Source of the DNA: Caenorhabditis remanei
Taxonomy: Eukaryota > Nematoda > Chromadorea > Rhabditida > Rhabditidae
Assembly: GCF_010183535.1 (NCBI RefSeq)
Contig: NC_071333.1
Span: 248,001-312,000 of the forward strand
Reading direction: 5' to 3'
Length of the DNA: 64,000 nucleotides
Every line of letters begins with the position of its first letter. Within the stretch, counting starts at the first letter, position 1. A program made the translations under genes and the position numbers. Below the pieces are notes generated by a model. That model was not told the DNA's origin. It worked only from the letters and a program-made list of their open reading frames with translations, and searched no databases. Positions 1 to 11,504 of this stretch are shown one piece after another.

Positions 1-2238
1 GAGCAAATGAATGACGAGGGAAATTGAACGATCGGAAATTGGAATAATTTCAGGAAGCATGTAAATCTTCTTGAGATCGATTTTTGAGAAAATACGATAC
101 AAGCATTAAGGTGGGAGGGAGAAAGGAAACGAGAAGAAGAATATACCAAAGGAATCGAAGGGGATATATGAACAAGTTATTGGGAACAAAACAACGGAAG
201 CATACATGAGCGAGAGTAAGAAATTAAGGGGAAAAAGAACATATGAAAGAAAATAAGCAAGCAAGTAACAAGGAATATGAACTCTGAAAATGGGCAATGA
301 ATGGAATGTGTAAAACAATCTGAGAGGAAGGTGACAAAAAAAACAATCGAGAAATGGGGTGATAGTGATAATATGAGTTATGCAAGGACCAGTATGTGAT
401 ATTAAGTAAGAGTAATCATAAAAGACGCTCAGAAGTAACAGTATTTAGGTGGTTATGAAGAAAATTGTGAAGATATCCCAATTCGAATTCAATATTCCAG
501 ATAATTTTTGGAAAGTAGACAAATGTTTTACAGTGACAAATATTGTCAGTTACAGTGACGAGCATCGCCAGTTACTGTGACCATGTTGTCAGTTACAGTG
601 CCAAAAATAGGGAAAATCTTTGGGCTCTAAAGGCATGAGAACTGAGAAAAAAACATTTGGAAATGAATATTTCCTGTTCTGGACAGAGCATGATGACCTG
701 ATTACTTGAAAAACAGCTCATTTGGACATTCTGAAAATAGGTCAGAATCATTTTTTGTCTAGGCTCCTATCCATCTTAAATATCTGAAAAAATGGAAACA
801 TCATTTTTCAAACCTTCAGATAGCTACAATATTTCACCGAAACCCCTATTTATATGCGTAAAAAGCGCATCATTTTTCGGAGAAACAAAAAGAGGCAACA
901 TGTGTGTGGTGAAAAAAGAAATGAGGTTGTAAATGTATACAACCTGATTGACCTGGCCTTTTTTAATGCAATGCGGATATTTTTCCAAGAGTTGGAGCCA
1001 ATGAGCATATGGTATAACATAAAAGATATTGTTTTCTAATTGTATCCAATAGTTTTGATGTTGAAGGAATATTGTCTTTCGAAATGACTGAAAAAATAGT
1101 TTTTCTCTTCACAAAATTCCCTTGGTCAAATACAACAAAAACTGTAGAAACTTTTTTTCATGTTGCTATTTTTTCCCATAAAAGGGTTTGAATTGTGATG
1201 CAAATGTTACTCTCTTTGCATCGCAGAGTGAAAAAAAGTTTTTTCCTTGCAAAAAAAACTTTCGGAAAGTACAACTCATCTACGTTTCAACATGAAAAAT
1301 CGGGTCGGGTCGTGCGTCTCAAGAAATAAGAGAGTAGAGAGTATACAGTTCTTCTCAGTTATCTTATTCGCGACATCTTTTCAATTCTTTTCTACTTCTT
1401 TCGTTCTCTATCTCTCTTCTCCCGATTCAACTCTATTTTCTGTCATCGATGGTCAAATTGTCAAGACACCTCCAACAAAAACCATAATTCAAAAAATGAT
1501 TACTTTTTTATCAAAAAATAGTGTCTTTACTTATTATTCTTGTCCGTTTGGGGGCCGTATTTTGTAACTCAAAGGTCACTCGTCTTCTTTTTGCTTTTCT
1601 GCCGCTTTTCCCTTTCTTTTCTCTTCTGACACCTTCCGAACAACATATCAGCAAAGTCTCTTTCTCTAATCCTCTTCTGAACTTTCTCTCTCTGCTCCTG
1701 TCCCACCCACTACCATTCTCGGCAGACAATTGCTCTACAACTCCTATACACTCTCTTCTCAATTCATTTTCAAAACGTATGTCCCTCATTATTCAAGAGA
1801 GAGTGTTCATTGTCACTTTCCATACTGATTGTATCGTTTTTTCATAGTTCACGCAGACTTTTGGAGTGTTTTCGTTTAAAATTTATGGTGTTGGGCTTTG
1901 ATAGACTTTTGGAGTAGATCAAATACATGTTTAAAAACAACCAGTGCCGGTTTTAGCTCAAATAATGTTTTAATTGAATTTTACCTATTGGAACAAAGAA
2001 TGAGGTCTGTGGCACGTTTCATTTGAGATAAGGTGAAAATAAATTTCTAATTGAGACTGGAGGCAGAGATCAGAAGTTATGAGAATTAAGGAGGAGATAT
2101 TAAGATAGATTTAATCGGGTAATATTCGATCCAGGAATAATTTCTGGATATGGGCCTGAAAATTTCTCATTTTCATTCATTATCGAGCTATTTTAATCTC
2201 TTTAAAACTCCCTATCTCAAAAAATTCTAATTTTCAGA
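1..2238. other. Upstream intergenic region
   Basis: No convincing gene is seen. The short open frames on both strands lack splice structure and coding character. Bases 530-605 hold three or four copies of a short motif around GTCAGTTACAGTGAC, partly inverted. Bases 1560-1720 are pyrimidine-rich. The last few hundred bases probably contain the promoter of the dystroglycan-like gene that starts at 2239. Confidence 0.5.
2231..2238 (+). promoter_or_regulatory. Probable SL trans-splice acceptor
   Basis: TTTTCAG followed by a single A sits directly against the ATG at 2239, with a T-rich tract before it. No upstream coding exon fits it, so it is best read as the spliced-leader acceptor that sets the 5' end of this mRNA. 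It decides the start codon choice. Confidence 0.55.
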
Positions 2239-4520
2239 ATGTCTCGTGTTCAAATTCTGGTCATTCTGTTGGTGCTGATCACCATAGCCCACACCATCAC
2301 CACCAACCCAAAGGTAAATTATCTTCCCCTGTCCCTTCTCTCCTCTCTGCCGAGATACCCCTTTCTCGCACGCATAAAGATGGAGAGTGCCAACTGACTG
2401 AATATAAACACATTGCGTATCATATTCATATAAACGTATAGATAGTTTTTGTTTGATTAGGATATGGATTTGATGGGGAAGAATGAAAACGGGATTGTTA
2501 AGGGACCATAAAGTATATTTACTTAAGAACGTCACATTTATTAATAAATTTCAGCACCGCTCGAAGCTGGGACCACACGTGGTCAGAGAACCCGACGGAA
2601 GCTCGGAGGATATCCCAACCATGGACATCAACGAGTTTCTAAGGGATGTCGGAATCAACCCGGAGGATGACGAAGAAGGAGCTGGAAATGGATTTGATGG
2701 AGTCCAATATAAGAATGTCATCAACTGTACCCGGTTAGTCAATTGAAAAGAAACATAAAAAATAGGGGGAGAATTATGGGTCAGGATAGTTACTAGCGAG
2801 AGACGAGTACTGTAGGGAAAACATACTGGTGAGAAATTAGGAACTATCAGAAGTTGAATGAGATAAAAAAGATAGGCCGTCCAGAATAAATATGGAAAAG
2901 TTATTGCAACAAATAGGTAGGGAAAAACTATTCTATAGGAAAAATTAGAGCTGTAAATAGTTACTGTAGAAAAGCTAAAATTAAGAAGAAAAGCATAAAA
3001 AAACTTCTGATGTAGAAAAAGTTATGGTTGTGATGGATTACTGTACAGTGGGAATGACATTTCATAAAAAGGTTGCAATAGAGGAAGGAGAGTATGAGAG
3101 TAATGTGAAGATAGAGTAGTGTATAGAAAACGTTATGTTAAACTAGAGATGATGTGGAAAAACGATTACATATCGTGAAACCTGTAATAGAGACTCATCT
3201 GCAAGCAAGAGTTTGGTGCATCCTATCTCAGATTTCTTTGAAAATATGAAAATTGTTACAACTAAAAAATATTCTATGTATATAAAATTATATTTTGTCA
3301 GTTGGCAGCTTTTCGATTTTTTCTTTGGGAAGCTGGATTTTCCGCTGCAAACATGCACCTCTAGGTGGGCCTTTATTACAATAGTTACAGTATTTAGAAG
3401 AAAAAAAATTCACTGGAATTTTGTTCTAAACTTTGTATTAGATAATGAGAAACAAGTATAGCAAAGAAAGCATGCATGAACATATCATTTTCAAAAATAA
3501 AACATTTTCAGAGGAATCCTCTGCGAATTCCAAATGCCGTTCCGCTATCGGAATGCAGTTGACACCGATGTGATGATTGAGACTCTGGATGAAGGAAAGG
3601 AATCTTGGTTGATCAAAGAGTCCCAGAGAAATTTTTATGGAATTCCGATGACCACTGGAACTTTTCACTTCCAGTGGCATTTTCAAAGGCTTTTCCGCAC
3701 TGACCTCCAGAAAGTGCCCTTTGAAGTGGAAGTCACGAATGGAACCACCAAGAACGGAATCAATCTTTTAATTCGGATCACGATGACAAAGCCGACAGTG
3801 GAGGATTTCAACAAGGACCCGTGGTTGAGAATTTACTTCGTCCAAAAAGTGGCTGATGTGATGGGCGAACGACCAAAGTATATCACCATCCACGCCATCG
3901 AGACTTACGGGAACTCAACTCGCGTGCAGGTGTACCACAACATCCATGCCAGAACCACATGCAACAGAACTGCTATAGATCCGATCGTGGCAAGGCTCAC
4001 GGCTCCTGGAAGACTTCCGAATCCGGAATTAACTAGAGCATTGACTAGTCGGTTCTCAATTCAATCAGTCAGTCTGTATGCATACCTGGACTGTGTGCAG
4101 ACTACTGTCAAACCAGCCATCAATGCTGCCGAAATCACAACATCTGCACTCAACGGAACCGTCATGACTTCACCAAAGGCAGTCTCAGCTTCCAATGTTT
4201 TCACCACAACTCCCACAATCATGAGAGCATCTCCATCTGCTACCAGTGCCCCCGGCGGTCTCACCGTCAACACCACTCTGCCATCAACCACCACTGTTCC
4301 CACTTCCTCCCACGGCCTAGAAGTCACCAATGCATCTGAATCCGCATTTGCCATTATATTTCTAGTCCTTGCAATCGTATTCCTTGCTGCAGCCTACATT
4401 CACAACTTTGTCGGAAGAAATCAGGTGGAGCATGGAGATCTGGCAGGAAATCTGGTGAGAGAGATGGAGCTGCAGCCGATTGCAGAGAATGACGAGCCGG
4501 AAGCAGAGAGCACACTTTGA
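2239..4520 (+). CDS. Dystroglycan-like type I transmembrane protein
   Basis: Three exons, 2239-2313, 2555-2733 and 3512-4520, join in frame to 420 residues. Residues 1-20 form a signal peptide. Residues about 85-165 resemble the cadherin-like module of dystroglycan, with the signature SWLI...FYGIPM. Residues about 180-280 resemble its SEA-like module, including a Cys235/Cys279 pair spaced as in the dystroglycan disulphide and the stretch from NPELTRAL to FSIQSVS. A Thr/Ser/Pro-rich, probably O-glycosylated stretch follows. The single membrane helix is at about 363-384, and the cytoplasmic tail is 36 residues. The family links extracellular matrix to the cell cortex; C. elegans has several dgn genes. 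The tail lacks the PPxY dystrophin-binding end and finishes ESTL, which fits a class I PDZ ligand. Family assignment is by eye; which dgn orthologue it is remains open. Confidence 0.75.
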
Positions 4521-5826
4521 ATCTGGTGAGTTTAGTAAATGGATGCCAACGGAAAACTTAAATGTTTCAGATAAAAACTACATGACCCACTCAAGGACGC
4601 CGCTTTTCTACCTCCCGTTCTATTTGCTTCGCTAGATTATTCACTTCTCCCTGTCTTTATTTTGATGATCTTCCTTTTACAGTTTTTTTCCACTTCTAGG
4701 TTCTCCTAAGTAACTCACTTTTCTGTTTCCGTTGTTTCGTTTAGCACCTTTATAGCATTTTTTCAAATCCCTGTCCGCCTTTCCCATCAGTTCTTTCCGT
4801 TTCCTTTTTTTCCCATTCCTAAGTTCCTCTTTGTTTTTTGACGTTGTTCTCTTTCCTCTGAAACGGATCAAGACTCTTTTTTTCACACCTCCATGACCGT
4901 TTCCTTATAGTTCTTCTTAAATTTAATGAGAGCCCGTTGTTATTGCTTGTTGATAAATGTATTCTAGAAATGACAGTAATGTAGTTTACAGATTTTATTT
5001 TTCATCAGATGGAAACGATGCATTGTAAAAAACTAGTGCTATGAAGAATCGCAATATGATGGTAATGGAAAGGAAGAAGTACATGAAAGAGATGAATGTA
5101 AGGAAGTTTGTGTTTATTTCAATTCCATTTTTTCTCCAGCCCATTAAATTGTTTCGAGTATTGCAAACACGAGCATGCAGACTCGATAGTATCGATTCGC
5201 TGATTTCAAATATATATTCTGTTTTGCGCTTGAGGATATTCAAGAAAAACAAGGTCAAAGTTTAGAACAATGACTAATTATCGCCTTTCTGACCCGTGAA
5301 AAATTTCTCTATATGACCCCTTTTTTCTTAAAAACCAGGTCTCGAGGACAAAAATAGAATATTTTTGGAATCAGTGTTTTCTAATCTTTCCAATGATATA
5401 GGTCACGTCTCATAACCTGATGGTCGCTCGGGGCATTCCCTAGTTAGATCTCTGAGCATTCGAAAATTGAAAAAACATCCGTTCTTAGCTGCTTGGCCTA
5501 TCCTTCTTCAGATCTTTGATCGTGTTCTTATATTATTTTGGGTAATTTTCAATATGATCATATCCCACGCTTCCTTGTTCCCCCAAAACACTGTATTGTA
5601 CTCAATATTGTTGACGTAAAATGAACAGACAATGCACATACATCTCCGGAAATCGAAAAGTTCTCTCTTCTGACCAGTCACACGCTTCCTTGTAATTTAT
5701 GATAGCACATGTTCCGGAAATTAGAAAATGTTATAGTTGTCATAAACAAAAACATGGGGGACGGGCGGAGTACACTCTCTCTTCTCCATTCTGTCATTTC
5801 CAACCAATCCCTTGTCTAGTTGAAGG
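4521..5826. other. Intergenic, 3' UTR and spacer
   Basis: Follows the dystroglycan-like stop. GTGAGT at 4526 and TTTCAG at about 4565 could be a small 3' UTR intron. The rest is T-rich, with several short open frames that show no splice or codon support. I see no gene. Confidence 0.45.
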
Positions 5827-7119
5827 ATGAAGGCTAAGTATCTGTACTGGGTGTCTTTTTCGCATAAAGTTGCGCAGATAGGATTTGTCTCTTCTGCGCT
5901 ATTTGGCTCTATTCTTATCACTTTGAATATCTTCGTGGCCAGAAAAGTTGTTGGCACTTATAAGCACTTGATGAACATTTTTACTAGCCTCGGTATCATT
6001 TTTGCCACTATGGAGGTCATACTGTATCCGGTGAAAAATATACCTTAATTACTGTATTACTGTAATTCTGCATTTCAGAACATCCACTCCTACAACGCTG
6101 GTTTTTTCTATTTCAGCGTTGAACGACCATTTGGTTTGAGTAAAGACGCGGTTACAGTTTTTCTCGGTAAGCCAAACTTGTAGAATTATAGAAAGGTGTC
6201 CATTATAGCGGTCTACAAATGTTTCTACTGCGCTACAACTGCCTTCATATCAGTCCAGTTCATTTATAGATACTGGGCGCTGTTCAAGTAAGAATTTATT
6301 ATAGTCTCAGACAAAATTCTTATCTAACTTTAGTGAAGCGATGTTACGATACTTCCACGGGAAATACATCGCAATATGGTTCGGTTATTGCTCATTTTTT
6401 GGTGTCCTCTATGCAGCTAGCGCTTATCACTTTTTGGAAGTCGATGACGTGGCCATTAGTTATTTCCGTGATGAGCTTGCTGACAATTATGATATTTATA
6501 TTGACGAAACGTCCGCGCTTGCATATGTAGCTTATAATCCTGTCAGTTATGATGTCCGATGGTTCAACACTATGTTTATAATTTGTATCACATGTGTGAT
6601 GAGTGCGCAGTATGTGATTATGATCTACTGCGGGTGGTCAATGCATTTGAAAATGGAAGCAAGGATTGAGAACTTTTCAACAGCTCTGAAGAGACTTCAT
6701 AAGCAGTTTTTTAAGACATTGATCTTACAGGTACTCTTACTTGGGTGGTGTCACCAACATACCACATCACTACAGATCGCAGCACCCACATTGTTCTTAT
6801 TCATCCCTATTGGATTTCTAATTTATCTGCCATTCTTTGATTTGGAGTTGAGTATTCCAACCGGAACCATTATATGCGCGTTCAGTCTGTACCCAGCAAT
6901 GGATGCCATTATCGTTTTATCTGTTGTATCCGAGTATCGGATTTCTGCTCAGAGTGAGCTGCTCAGTAATTATAGTACCTTCCAGTTTTCACATTTTCAG
7001 AACTCATTCGGAAGTGGCTCAAAAAACTACTGATATATTTGACACCAGCGGGAAATGAACGTTCTACTGCTATCACTCGAACCAATGAACTTGGCCATGT
7101 CATGAACAGAATGACATAA
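5827..7119 (+). CDS. Str-family seven-transmembrane chemoreceptor
   Basis: Six exons, 5827-6030, 6079-6166, 6209-6287, 6334-6730, 6776-6953 and 7001-7119, join without a frame break to 354 residues, the usual length for nematode Str receptors. Introns are 42-48 nt with GT..AG ends. Family hallmarks are the N-terminal hydrophobic segment followed by GTYKHLM, the motif RYWALF leading to a second-half helix block, the basic third loop (ENFSTALKRLHKQFFKTL), and late helices with AAPTLFLFIPI and YPAMDAIIVLS. These G-protein-coupled receptors act in the plasma membrane of sensory neurons. The ligand cannot be told from sequence. All predicted exons are open, so the gene appears functional. No co-oriented close neighbour suggests an operon. 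Subfamily (str, srj or srh-like) is not certain, though str is favoured. Confidence 0.85.
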
Positions 7120-7428
7120 TGAGAATTGAATTTCTACCTACATTAAACTTTGTTCATGAAAATTTGACATAAATTCATTTAAATTTAAATTTCATTTTTA
7201 TTTTTACTAATTTGTTTCATGATCGTGAAACATATCGGTCGGGACAAACAAACCCAGAAGTTTATTTTTGTAGTTGACCACTTTTTTTGGAAATTTTTAA
7301 TAGCGGGAGAGCCCAAAAAAGTGGGGAGCTACTTCAGTGCCGCTCAAAAAGTTATCAACGTTGGCTGTTTTCTGTTGAAAATGACAAACTCTGATGCATC
7401 TCCTCCCCTCGTTCTGAAAGTAGGTTAT

Positions 7429-8447
7429 ATTTAAAGGCTCATATCTCAAAAGTGGGTGAAGCTATTAAAAAGTTGTCAATTACAAAAATGTAGCCCGATT
7501 TGTGATCTATCAGAAAAATATAACTTGGGATAAGTGGGACTAAAAGTGACACCAAGGGGACATGTCAAAAATTGAAAAATTTTGAAAAAAAATTTTATTT
7601 AGTAGTCCGTTTTTTGATATCTTTGTACATAAGCTTACAAGACTCCAAAATCAAAAAATTCAAAGATTTCCCAAAAATGTGCCGTGTACTCCTCGACGAC
7701 AAGTAGAAATAGGAATACAATTCTAGATAAGATCGTTTTTGGGCGATTTTTTCCAGGTTTTTGCTATTTTTAATCAAATTTCAGTTGAATTTTAATCTTT
7801 CATGTAATTCAGGGTATCAGTTCAAATGTCGCCATGTCTATCACAGCTACAGTAGTCTATCGATATTTGCTAAACAAAAATTGGCGGCTCCGACGGAATT
7901 CGTTGGTAGCATTGGTACTTGGAAGTCATATTCCACCGCTCACCCTTTAAGGCCACGTGGAATTTGTTTTCTAGGCCACCACTATTTCACGGACTCGCCT
8001 GCCAAGCAATGCTTCCACTCATCCACTCATCTCATATTTTCCTATAATGACGTTATGCCTTATAAGACAATTCACTGCCAAGGAGTTTTTCATTACTGGT
8101 AGGTTTTGTAGGTTTTGACATGTCCCTTGGTGTCACATTTTGTCCAGACTGTCTCAAATTTATATTTTTGTTTATCAAAACTAGGGCTTTAATTTTGTAG
8201 TTGACAACTTTTTGATAGCTATTCACACCTTTGAGATATGCGTCTTTAAAAGTGATCGCTTGTAATGTCGCTCCTTGAAAGATGGCTATCTTTAAAGGCG
8301 CATATCTCGAAAGTGGGCGGAGCTATCAAAAAGTTGTCAGCTACAAAAATAAAGATCAGGGTTAGATCTACCAGAAAAATATAAATATGGAACAGTTGGA
8401 ACAAAAAGTAAGACTAAAGGGACATGTCAAAATTTGAGAAAATTTTT
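7429..8447. repeat. Composite inverted/direct repeat
   Basis: A unit with the core AGTTGTCAATTACAAAAAT and the end GGGACATGTCAAAA occurs at about 7436-7580 on the plus strand, inverted at about 8111-8255, and again in plus orientation at about 8290-8445. The two outer plus-strand copies bracket the inverted one, as expected from nested or rearranged non-autonomous transposons. The region between 7600 and 8100 has only incoherent short open frames. Confidence 0.6.
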
Positions 8448-8513
8448 AAAAATCGGTAGAGAGTGAGAGAAACACGCATTTGTTAACACAACAATAGTCG
8501 AGGGGGAAGTGTG

Positions 8514-8587
8514 GCCGCCATAGCTCAGTCGGTTAGAGCGTGGGTCTAATAAGCCCAAGGTCGCAGGTTCGACCCCTGCTGGCGGCA
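8514..8587 (+). tRNA. tRNA-Ile (anticodon AAT)
   Basis: A full cloverleaf can be drawn. The acceptor GCCGCCA pairs with TGGCGGC, the D stem is GCTC/GAGC, and the anticodon stem TGGGT/GCCCA carries loop CTAATAA with anticodon AAT. The T arm is GCAGG-TTCGACC-CCTGC. There is no intron. A T-run follows within about 15 nt and can serve as the RNA polymerase III terminator. It lies next to the composite repeat that ends near 8447. Confidence 0.93.
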
Positions 8588-9072
8588 AAAACTTTTTTGT
8601 TTTTTGTATAATCATAAAATTTCAAAACCATTGGTATATTTTTAATATAGAAAAAATGAAAACCTTTTTGAACGTTTTCTGATGTCGAAACATTAAAACA
8701 CCTAGTTTTCTCCAAATTTTTGGATTCTAGGCCACCGATTTAACTAACTTGAAGTTGCATACCTAAAAACTGTAAATGTTCAATTTCGAGTTGTATGACT
8801 GCTATTTTTGTTACTATCTGAAGTGTTATTTTCTCATAACATTTCTAATATCAAAAAATCTTTCTGTTGCTTCCCACCACTACCGTAAGAACGACTCTTT
8901 GAAGTTTTCCTATTCCCATCCGTTCTCTTTTCACTGAGATGCTTTCTCTTTCTTCTTTTCTTGTTTCATTTTGCTGATATTCCATAACTTCTGTTCTCCT
9001 TCTATATTCCTTCTTCATTCCCATTAGAAATACATTTTTTGGCTTTTGAATACTTTATCAATTGGAGAAGGT
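8588..9072. other. Intergenic
   Basis: Spacer between the tRNA and the next coding start. It includes a pyrimidine-rich tract at about 8940-9030 that may be promoter DNA for the gene at 9073. I see no coding exon. Confidence 0.4.
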
Positions 9073-10249
9073 ATGAAACCTTCTCATGAGTCGTCAACCA
9101 CATTCACACCTCCATTCCAAAAAATACAAGTCCACAATGTCAATCAATACAAAAAGTTGGATGCAGGGTGCTTCCATACGTTGCATAAATTTGACACGGA
9201 CTCACGCTGCATTATACTAGAAGAAATTCGAAGACTAGAAAAATCCGGTGCAAACCGTACAGAAATGTTTTCAAAAGCGGCTATTGCAGTTTACAAGCGG
9301 ATTGGGAAGCTATTGACTGGTAAAACTCTGTTAATTTTTTGAGAACCTTTGATTTCTTCAATTTCAGTTAACGATGTGAAGAATGTGGAGAAGACAGCAA
9401 TCATTATCCTTCGAAATCGTCTCAAAGCTGCTATTGAGAGTGAGATGTCTGATGAGGAAACCGAGGAGCATCTGAAGGACTGGTGTTATTATCATGTTAT
9501 TAGTCACAAGAGGAAAGATCTGAAAAACTTTGTTCGCAAAGTAAAAATGAAACATGAAATTGCTAAATATGGCAAGATAAAAGAGGTTACTTCTAAGAAT
9601 GCTCAACGTCCAACTCAGCAGGTGAGTTTGAACCAACTTTTACTGTGAGCTTGAATCAATCAATGTTTCATTTTCAGATTTCCATTGATTCTTTATTTTC
9701 TTCACATTCTACGCCAAATTGGCCACCCCCAACCTGCCATGAATATTTTCATCCCACAAATGAGTATCTTTCGCCTATACCACCAACACAATCAATATTT
9801 AATTTTGATTATTCCACTGCAGTAAGTTCTCCATTCATGCGTCTTATCTCAACTTCAAACTAATTGAGATGTCGAGCAATTGTTCCTGCTGCAACAAGTG
9901 GAATGACACGTCACTCATTCCACTGCCATCAGTTCAATATCATTATCAAAATTTGACGCCTGTGGAAAATCAACTTGGTTATGAATACAACAACAGTAGA
10001 CCGGTAATAAACTCAATCCAATTTCCAAATTTTTCGAGAGCGAAGTTTCAGGATTATCGACAATCATATGCTTTTTATGAGCAACAATTGATTTCTAGAC
10101 CTTTTTTTGGAAAAGCAGGACATATAGAATTAGATGGAAAAGTGCATTTGGCTGGAGACCAAAATATATTTGAAGATCCCAGCACCGACGAAGAGAAATG
10201 GTATCACGATCTTGATCAGAAATGGTTCGGACAAAAGTATTTCGAATAA
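9073..10249 (+). CDS. Unrecognised nematode protein
   Basis: Exons 9073-9319, 9368-9621, 9678-9821 and 9869-10249 keep one frame and give 341 residues. A further 48-nt segment, 10004-10051, has GT..TTTCAG ends and a length divisible by three, so an alternative 325-residue product is possible. The acceptor before 9869 (TTGAG) is weak. The start is the first ATG of the frame; no ATG lies upstream in it. The N-terminal half is charged and looks helical, with two segments rich in Lys, Arg and Glu at about 50-90 and 95-165. The C-terminal half is rich in Pro, Ser, Asn and Tyr, resembling a disordered tail. I recognise no domain. An AATAAA about 35 nt after the stop supports a real 3' end. A role in nucleic-acid binding would fit the basic helical half but is speculation. 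Confidence 0.6.
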
Positions 10250-11504
10250 CTAATTTCACATTTCTTCCCATGAGGATTTTTGAAATAAAGAATAATTTGT
10301 TTTGAATTTCTGTTTGTTCAAATTTTTCAAGAAGACGACTTGCTTCAACTTGAGACATGATTTGGGAATGAGTTCACAATAATAGAGGGAGAGCAATCAG
10401 AGAAATGCAGTGCGAAAATGACGGCCGAGGAAAGAAAAGGCAAAAAACGACGGCGGAGATACAGAATTATAAAGAATACTAATTGAAAAAAGAAGAAATG
10501 AAAATATTTTGTACCAATTTGGACCAGTTTGAATGTTCTGTAGTCATTTGTATAGTTTTGTGGTGTAACCTGAAAAGACCAATAAATGGAACAGGTAAGT
10601 GCTATATCAATTAGTTTATTGTGGGAATAAATAAATTTTTGATCGAGTCTCTATTGAAACTACAAAAAGAAAAGTAAATTTATTGGCCAGTTTAGGTTTT
10701 CTGGCTGGTTTCCGGGCTTTATGATTTCGAGATGAATTTGAAGGAATTTGAGTGTACAAAGTAACAGACAAGATGGAGGAAAAAATGTAAACTGAAAAGA
10801 AAATTTGAACTGCGGGAAAGTGAAATGACGTTCATACAGCACCGACAAGGAACGACGGAGACGTGTGGGTGCATAATGACTGGATACGAAGCATAGAGTG
10901 GTAAAGGGGACAATTCTGACTATGACGACGATGAAGGATCTGAAACAATGGGTTAGAGAAGCAGGAGTTCACTATGCTCCGAGATCTCTACTTTTCAACC
11001 GTTGCAATTGACGGTACTTTTTAAGGACTGGTCTAAAAGATCATCATGCACCACTAAAACCGTTCATAAATATTCTTATTTTTATGCACTTTTCTAAGAT
11101 TCCTTTCGAACTTTAAAACATTTTTAGAAAATTAAAGACTTATCTTGTCCTCGTGTAGCACGAAATTTAAATAATTTTTTATTTAAAAGCTTCAATCTTT
11201 TTTAGCAGAACTAAATTTCAGAAAGTTGCGCGACAGTCGAAAAACTGATCGAAAATGCGGGAAATATGACATACATCGGCTCAAAAAGTTACCAATTAAG
11301 CTGCGCAGCAAAATGTCACAACGAAACATCGAATTGAATAACTAAAATTTGAGTTTGCTAACAAGTCTAGTGGAGCGCGTTTAATTTAGTACTTACCCCC
11401 AAACCCCGTGATGACTGAATAGTAGCCTGGAAAGTTATCTCGGATACAATCAAATACCTTTAAATCTAAAGTGTCTAGACAAAAAAACACATTTCTGTTC
11501 TGCT
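10250..11504. other. Intergenic between convergent genes
   Basis: Holds the 3' ends of two convergent genes. An AATAAA at about 10283 serves the plus-strand gene, and a minus-strand AATAAA near 11180 could serve the coiled-coil gene. I see nothing else that can be supported. Confidence 0.4.

Noticed and set aside
9046..9072. Earlier start for the 9073 gene
   Set aside because: The frame before 9073 has only TTG; the first ATG is at 9073.
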